10,559 nucleotides of DNA from an uncultured Lachnospiraceae bacterium (GTDB lineage Bacteria; Bacillota; Clostridia; Lachnospirales; Lachnospiraceae). Made by a program: the position numbers and the translations under genes. Position 1 is the first letter of the stretch. Every line of letters begins with the position of its first letter. Of this stretch, positions 6,514 through 10,559 are shown in pieces. Below the pieces are notes generated by a model. It worked only from the letters and a program-made list of their open reading frames with translations, searched no databases and was not told where the DNA came from. Location of the stretch: assembly GCA_937916415.1 (NCBI GenBank), contig CALGGH010000018.1, positions 1-10,559 on the forward strand, written 5' to 3'.

Positions 6514-6559
6514 ATTATGCGCATGTCAATATATATGATTCTGAAAAAGAGGAATTAAC

Positions 6560-9136
6560 ATGGATGACAAAATATTCGATCGAATAGAGGAAGTCGACCT
6601 AAAGAAAAAGATGGAAGACTCGTACATCGATTATGCGATGAGCGTGATCGCGGCGCGTGCGCTTCCTGACGTAAGGGATGGCTTGAAGCCCGTACAGAGG
6701 CGCGTGCTCTACTCGATGGTTGAGCTGAATAACGGACCTGACAAGCCGCATCGTAAGAGCGCCCGTATCGTCGGCGATACGATGGGTAAGTACCATCCTC
6801 ATGGAGACAGCTCGATCTACGGATCATTGGTCAACATGGCACAGGAATGGTCGATGAGGTATCCGCTGGTTGACGGTCACGGCAATTTTGGTTCAGTCGA
6901 CGGAGACGGCGCGGCCGCCATGCGATACACGGAGGCCAGGCTTTCCAGGATTTCCATGGAAATGATAGCCGACATCAAGAAGAATACGGTTGACTTCGTG
7001 CCTAACTTTGATGATACGGAGTCAGAGCCCGTGGTTTTGCCGTCCAGATATCCCAATCTACTGGTTAACGGCACGACCGGAATCGCGGTCGGCATGGCTA
7101 CCAACATACCTCCGCACAACCTGCGCGAGGTCATTTCGGCCGTAGTAAAGATAATAGAAAACAGGATTGACGAAGACAGGGAAACCGACATAGAGGAACT
7201 CATAGATCTTGTGAAGGCCCCTGATTTTCCTACGGGAGGCATCATACTCGGTACCAGGGGAGCCGAAGAGGCATACCGCACCGGACGCGGCAAGGTCAGG
7301 GTTCGTGCCGTGACTGACATAGAAACCATGGATAACGGCAAGACCAGGATAGTGGTCACCGAGCTCCCATATCTGGTAAACAAGGCAAATCTCATTACCA
7401 AGATCGCTGATCTGGTTAAAAGCAAAAAGATAGACGGCATCACTGACCTGCGCGACGAATCAAGCCGTGAGGGAATGAGGGTCGTCATAGAACTGCGCAA
7501 GGACGCCAACGCCAACATCATACTGAATCAGCTGTATAAGCATACGCAGCTGCAGGATTCGTTTGGAGTGATCATGCTCGCGCTGGTCAACAACGAGCCC
7601 AAGGTCATGAACCTGCTCGAAATGCTGACTTACTATCTCAGGCATCAGGAAGAGGTAGTGACCAGGCGTACCAAGTTTGACCTGGATGAAGCAGAAAAGA
7701 GGGATCACATCCTGCAGGGATTGCTGATAGCCCTCGACAACATAGACGAAGTCATCAAGATAATCAGGGGCAGCGCCAACACCCAGGAAGCCAAGGACAA
7801 CCTGATGGCGCGCTTCGGACTCTCGGACGCACAGGCACAGGCGATCGTGGACATGAGGCTACGCGCGCTGACAGGCCTGGAAAGGGAGAAGCTGGAGAAC
7901 GAGCATCAGAAGCTCGTTGAACTGATCGCGGAGTTGAAGGCAATTTTGGCAGACGAAAAACTGCTGCTCGGCGTAATCAAGACCGAGATGCTTGAAATAT
8001 CAGATAAATTCGGCGATGACAGACGTTCTCAGATAGGATACGACGTATACGACATCAACATGGAGGACCTGATTCCCAATGAGAACACCGTCATAGCCAT
8101 GACGAACGTTGGTTACATCAAGCGCATGACCGTGGACAACTTCAAGTCCCAGCATCGCGGCGGCAAGGGCATCAAGGGCATGTCGATGATAGAAGACGAC
8201 TACATCGAAGACCTGCTGATGACCACGACGCATCATGACCTGATGTTCTTTACCAATTTCGGACGCTGCTATCGCCTCAGGGCTTATCAGATACCGGAGT
8301 CCAGCAGGACTTCCAGGGGAACGGCAATAGTGAATCTCCTGCAGCTTTCGCCTGACGAGAAAATCACGGCGATGATTCCGATCCCGATGCCGATCACCGA
8401 AGACGACTATAACAAGTCGCTGTTCATGGTTACCAAGACCGGCATCATCAAGAAGACCAGCATTACAGAATTTGCCCACATCCGCAAGGGCGGCATCATA
8501 GCCATGAACCTCAAGGATGATGATGAGCTCATCGAGGTTAAGCTGACCGTTCCCGACACTGAGATATTCCTCGTCACCAGGAATGGCATGTGCATACATT
8601 TCAAGGAGGCCGACGTGCGCAACACCGGCAGGAATACCATGGGCGTGCGCGGAATGAACCTCGACGACGGAGACGAGATCGTTGGAATGCAGTTAGACAG
8701 CCAGGGAGAAAGCCTGCTCATAGCTTCCGAAAACGGCATGGGCAAGAGGACCAGGATATCCGAGTTTACGCTGCAGAGACGAGGCGGCAAGGGATTAAAG
8801 TGTTACAAGATCACGGACAAGACCGGATATGTGGTTGGAGTCAAGGCCGTAAATGACGATCATGAGCTGATGCTGATAACAAATGCCGGCACGATCATAC
8901 AGATACCGATGGAAGACGTCAACACCCTCGGACGCATCACCTCCGGAGTGAAGCTGATCAACCTCGATGATGACATCAAGGTGGTCAAGATCGCGAAGGT
9001 CAGGGAAAAGGTCAGCGACGGCTCCAAGGAATATGATGAAGTCGAGGACGCCATGGAGGACATTCCCGAATCCGAAACGATCGTGGATGACGACGAGGAC
9101 GTGACGTATCCTGTTGAAGATGATTCCGAGGATTGA
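6560..9136 (+). CDS. gyrA: DNA gyrase subunit A
   Basis: The 858-residue breakage-reunion and DNA-wrapping subunit of gyrase. The catalytic tyrosine is Tyr123 in AAAMRYTEARLS. The C-terminal domain shows six blade-like repeats starting with a GyrA box QHRGGKG (531-537), which marks gyrase rather than ParC. A second box of fully canonical form, QRRGGKG, occurs in a later blade (739-745). The last 40 or so residues form an acidic tail rich in Asp and Glu, a feature known to tune wrapping in other GyrA proteins. In the quinolone-determining region Ser84 (E. coli Ser83) is kept, but residue 88 is Gly where E. coli has Asp87. AGAGGA (6548-6553) precedes the ATG. The antiporter gene begins 24 nt downstream. 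Confidence 0.98.
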   Translation: MDDKIFDRIEEVDLKKKMEDSYIDYAMSVIAARALPDVRDGLKPVQRRVLYSMVELNNGPDKPHRKSARIVGDTMGKYHPHGDSSIYGSLVNMAQEWSMRYPLVDGHGNFGSVDGDGAAAMRYTEARLSRISMEMIADIKKNTVDFVPNFDDTESEPVVLPSRYPNLLVNGTTGIAVGMATNIPPHNLREVISAVVKIIENRIDEDRETDIEELIDLVKAPDFPTGGIILGTRGAEEAYRTGRGKVRVRAVTDIETMDNGKTRIVVTELPYLVNKANLITKIADLVKSKKIDGITDLRDESSREGMRVVIELRKDANANIILNQLYKHTQLQDSFGVIMLALVNNEPKVMNLLEMLTYYLRHQEEVVTRRTKFDLDEAEKRDHILQGLLIALDNIDEVIKIIRGSANTQEAKDNLMARFGLSDAQAQAIVDMRLRALTGLEREKLENEHQKLVELIAELKAILADEKLLLGVIKTEMLEISDKFGDDRRSQIGYDVYDINMEDLIPNENTVIAMTNVGYIKRMTVDNFKSQHRGGKGIKGMSMIEDDYIEDLLMTTTHHDLMFFTNFGRCYRLRAYQIPESSRTSRGTAIVNLLQLSPDEKITAMIPIPMPITEDDYNKSLFMVTKTGIIKKTSITEFAHIRKGGIIAMNLKDDDELIEVKLTVPDTEIFLVTRNGMCIHFKEADVRNTGRNTMGVRGMNLDDGDEIVGMQLDSQGESLLIASENGMGKRTRISEFTLQRRGGKGLKCYKITDKTGYVVGVKAVNDDHELMLITNAGTIIQIPMEDVNTLGRITSGVKLINLDDDIKVVKIAKVREKVSDGSKEYDEVEDAMEDIPESETIVDDDEDVTYPVEDDSED

Positions 9137-9160
9137 TCGCATGTCCTTAGCTTAAGACTC

Positions 9161-10375
9161 ATGGAAACTTACTCGATACTCAAAGATTTAGCGATAATCA
9201 TAATATTTGCCAAGTTCTTCGGAATCCTGGCGCGTAAGCTCAGGGCACCTCAGGTGGTTGGCGAGATAGTGGCGGGACTCCTGATAGGACCCAGCGTATT
9301 AGGATTCGTCACGCAGACGGATTTCCTCAGTCAGATGGCTGAGATCGGCGTCATACTGTTAATGTTTTCGGCCGGACTCGAGACGGACCTAAAGCAGCTG
9401 ATCAAGCTTGGACCGAAGGCGGCTCTCATAGCTACGGCGGGAGTTTTCGTGCCGCTGGCCGGAGGGACGCTCATGTACATGTGCTTCTATGGGTTTGCGC
9501 CCTGGGGAGACATGGAGTTTTACAAGGCTGTGTTCATCGGCACGATAATGACTGCGACCAGCGTGAGCATCACGGTTTCATCGCTCAAGGAGATGGGCAA
9601 GCTGTCCGGCGAAGTCGGCACGACCATAGTCAGTGCGGCGATAATAGACGACGTGATCGGCATCGTGGTACTGACGGTGGTAATCGGATTCAAAAAAGCG
9701 GATTCAGGCATAGGATCGATCCTTTTGTCAACGCTCCTTTTCTTCGCGCTGGCAATCGGAGTCGGCTTCGTCTGCTACAAGATATTTGCCTGGGTCGACA
9801 AGAAGTATCCCCATACCAGAAGGGTTCCGATAGCGGCTCTTGCGCTCTGTTTTTCACTGTCATACGTAGCTGAGCAGTTTTTTGGCATAGCCGACATCAC
9901 CGGAGCATACGTGGCGGGCATAATACTTTGCTCCATACAGGACTCTCACTACGTGGACGAGAAGATAGACATCAACTCGTACATGCTTTTCGGGCCGATA
10001 TTTTTTGCCAGCATTGGCATCAAGACCAATCTGGACAACATGAACGTGGGCATATTGTGGTTCTCGCTGGCATTCGTGGCGGTGGCCATCATATGCAAGA
10101 TAGTGGGCTGCGGATTGATGAGCCTGGCCTGCAGGTTTTCGTCGCATGATTCACTTAAGATAGGCATAGGAATGATGACGCGCGGCGAGGTTGCCCTGAT
10201 AGTGGCCCAAAAAGGCCTTTCTGAAGGGTACATCACTTCGGTTTACTTTACTTCGGTGATACTGCTCATCATAGTATCGTCGATATGCACGCCGATCCTG
10301 CTCAAGATCCTATATTCCAGGGATCCTGCGCCGGAGGTTAATTACAGCGTGGTCAGAAAGAGAGGAGATAAATGA
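9161..10375 (+). CDS. Cation:proton antiporter, CPA2 (KefB/NapA-like) membrane domain only
   Basis: A 404-residue polytopic membrane protein with about 12-13 hydrophobic segments, of the monovalent cation/proton antiporter-2 family. It would exchange Na+ or K+ for H+ in the cytoplasmic membrane. Conserved features are GEIVAGLLIGP (34-44), GLETDLKQL (72-80), TATSVSITVSSLKEMGK (131-147), the paired aspartates Asp163-Asp164 in IIDDVIGI that are typical of ion-binding CPA2 sites, and MTRGEVAL (339-346). It ends soon after the last membrane segment with a short basic tail, so the regulatory RCK/TrkA-N domain of KefB/KefC is absent. The cation is not predictable. The start ATG has no clear ribosome-binding site, but no other in-frame Met occurs before residue 59. 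It lies 24 nt after gyrA and its stop overlaps the next gene (ATGA). Confidence 0.93.
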   Translation: METYSILKDLAIIIIFAKFFGILARKLRAPQVVGEIVAGLLIGPSVLGFVTQTDFLSQMAEIGVILLMFSAGLETDLKQLIKLGPKAALIATAGVFVPLAGGTLMYMCFYGFAPWGDMEFYKAVFIGTIMTATSVSITVSSLKEMGKLSGEVGTTIVSAAIIDDVIGIVVLTVVIGFKKADSGIGSILLSTLLFFALAIGVGFVCYKIFAWVDKKYPHTRRVPIAALALCFSLSYVAEQFFGIADITGAYVAGIILCSIQDSHYVDEKIDINSYMLFGPIFFASIGIKTNLDNMNVGILWFSLAFVAVAIICKIVGCGLMSLACRFSSHDSLKIGIGMMTRGEVALIVAQKGLSEGYITSVYFTSVILLIIVSSICTPILLKILYSRDPAPEVNYSVVRKRGDK

Positions 10376-10530
10376 TCTATAAGCCTCAGGGAGTTTGTTC
10401 AAAGGCCATCGAGGTAGAGCTCGATGGAGACGTCATAAAATCGGTTCAGTTTACCGGCGGATGCAACGGCAACACTCAGGGCGTCGCAAAGCTCGTTACC
10501 GGAAGATCCGTTGATGATGTCATAAGTACT
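10372..10530 (+). CDS. TSCPD domain protein (TIGR03905-like), 3' truncated by contig end
   Basis: The first 53 codons of a small protein. The opening MIYKPQGVCSKAIEVELDGD and the VQFTGGCNGNTQGVAKLV stretch (residues 25-42) match small TSCPD-domain proteins of Clostridia, usually about 80 residues. The name comes from a Thr-Ser-Cys-Pro-Asp motif near the C-terminus, also found at the end of some B12-dependent ribonucleotide reductases. The conserved cysteines Cys9 and Cys31 suggest metal or redox chemistry, but no function is established. The TSCPD motif itself is not present because genomic sequence ends at 10530. A GAGGAG-type ribosome site (10362-10367) precedes the ATG, which overlaps the antiporter stop by 4 nt. 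The frame runs on through adapter sequence, so any residues called after 53 (RSEERRVGK) are artefacts. Confidence 0.85.
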
Positions 10531-10559
10531 AGATCGGAAGAGCGTCGTGTAGGGAAAGA
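10531..10559. other. Illumina TruSeq adapter sequence left on the contig end
   Basis: AGATCGGAAGAGC at 10531-10543 followed by GTCGTGTAGGGAAAGA at 10544-10559 is identical to the start of the reverse complement of the Illumina universal adapter. All 29 bases match from memory of that sequence. It is untrimmed read-through carried into the assembly and not genomic DNA. The first A may be either genomic or the A-tail base. Confidence 0.97.

Noticed and set aside
6201..7521. Long antisense frames across gyrB and gyrA (for example 214 codons at 6877-7521)
   Set aside because: They lie fully opposite well-conserved gyrase genes, have no ribosome sites or recognisable domains, and arise from codon bias in the real frame.
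1..10559. CRISPR array, insertion sequence, tRNA, rRNA, toxin-antitoxin or defence system
   Set aside because: Genes are tightly packed housekeeping genes. No spaced repeats, transposase motifs, RNA-gene signatures or defence-type domains were seen on either strand.

Overview
The window is a chromosomal replication-origin locus from a low-to-mid-GC Gram-positive bacterium. The gene order dnaA-dnaN-S4 protein (yaaA/rlbA)-recF-gyrB-gyrA, all on the + strand, is the classic Bacillota arrangement. A cation:proton antiporter plus a TSCPD (TIGR03905-type) protein after gyrA, frequent ATA and AGG codons, and the absence of remB (yaaB) between recF and gyrB point to Clostridia, most likely Lachnospiraceae. 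That family-level call is inference from gene order and protein flavour only.

Layout: 1-502 is an AT-rich non-coding region with DnaA boxes, a 21-bp tandem duplication, two dyads and at least one good sigma-A promoter for dnaA. dnaA occupies 503-1873. The dnaA-dnaN gap (1874-2087) holds two more DnaA boxes, a short GC tract and six uninterrupted DnaA-trios, so the origin looks bipartite as in Bacillus subtilis, with the unwinding site downstream of dnaA. dnaN (2088-3200), the S4 gene (3241-3489), recF (3486-4571), gyrB (4585-6513), gyrA (6560-9136), the antiporter (9161-10375) and the start of the TSCPD gene (10372 onward) follow with gaps of 46 nt or less or ATGA overlaps. I see no intrinsic terminator, so long co-transcription from dnaN rightward is plausible.

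The genes form one replication module. DnaA opens the origin, DnaN is the sliding clamp, RecF repairs gaps and stalled forks, and GyrB2-GyrA2 removes the positive supercoils made by replication. The antiporter and TSCPD protein are neighbours without an obvious replication role.

The last 29 bases (10531-10559) are not genomic. They match the reverse complement of the Illumina TruSeq universal adapter, so the contig ends artificially inside the TSCPD gene. I found no undescribed multi-gene system. The most useful observations are the adapter chimera, the origin architecture (trios buried in a perfect 12-bp inverted repeat, a dyad over the dnaA promoter, ACGT enrichment), and a glycine at the GyrA quinolone-determining position equivalent to E. 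coli Asp87.
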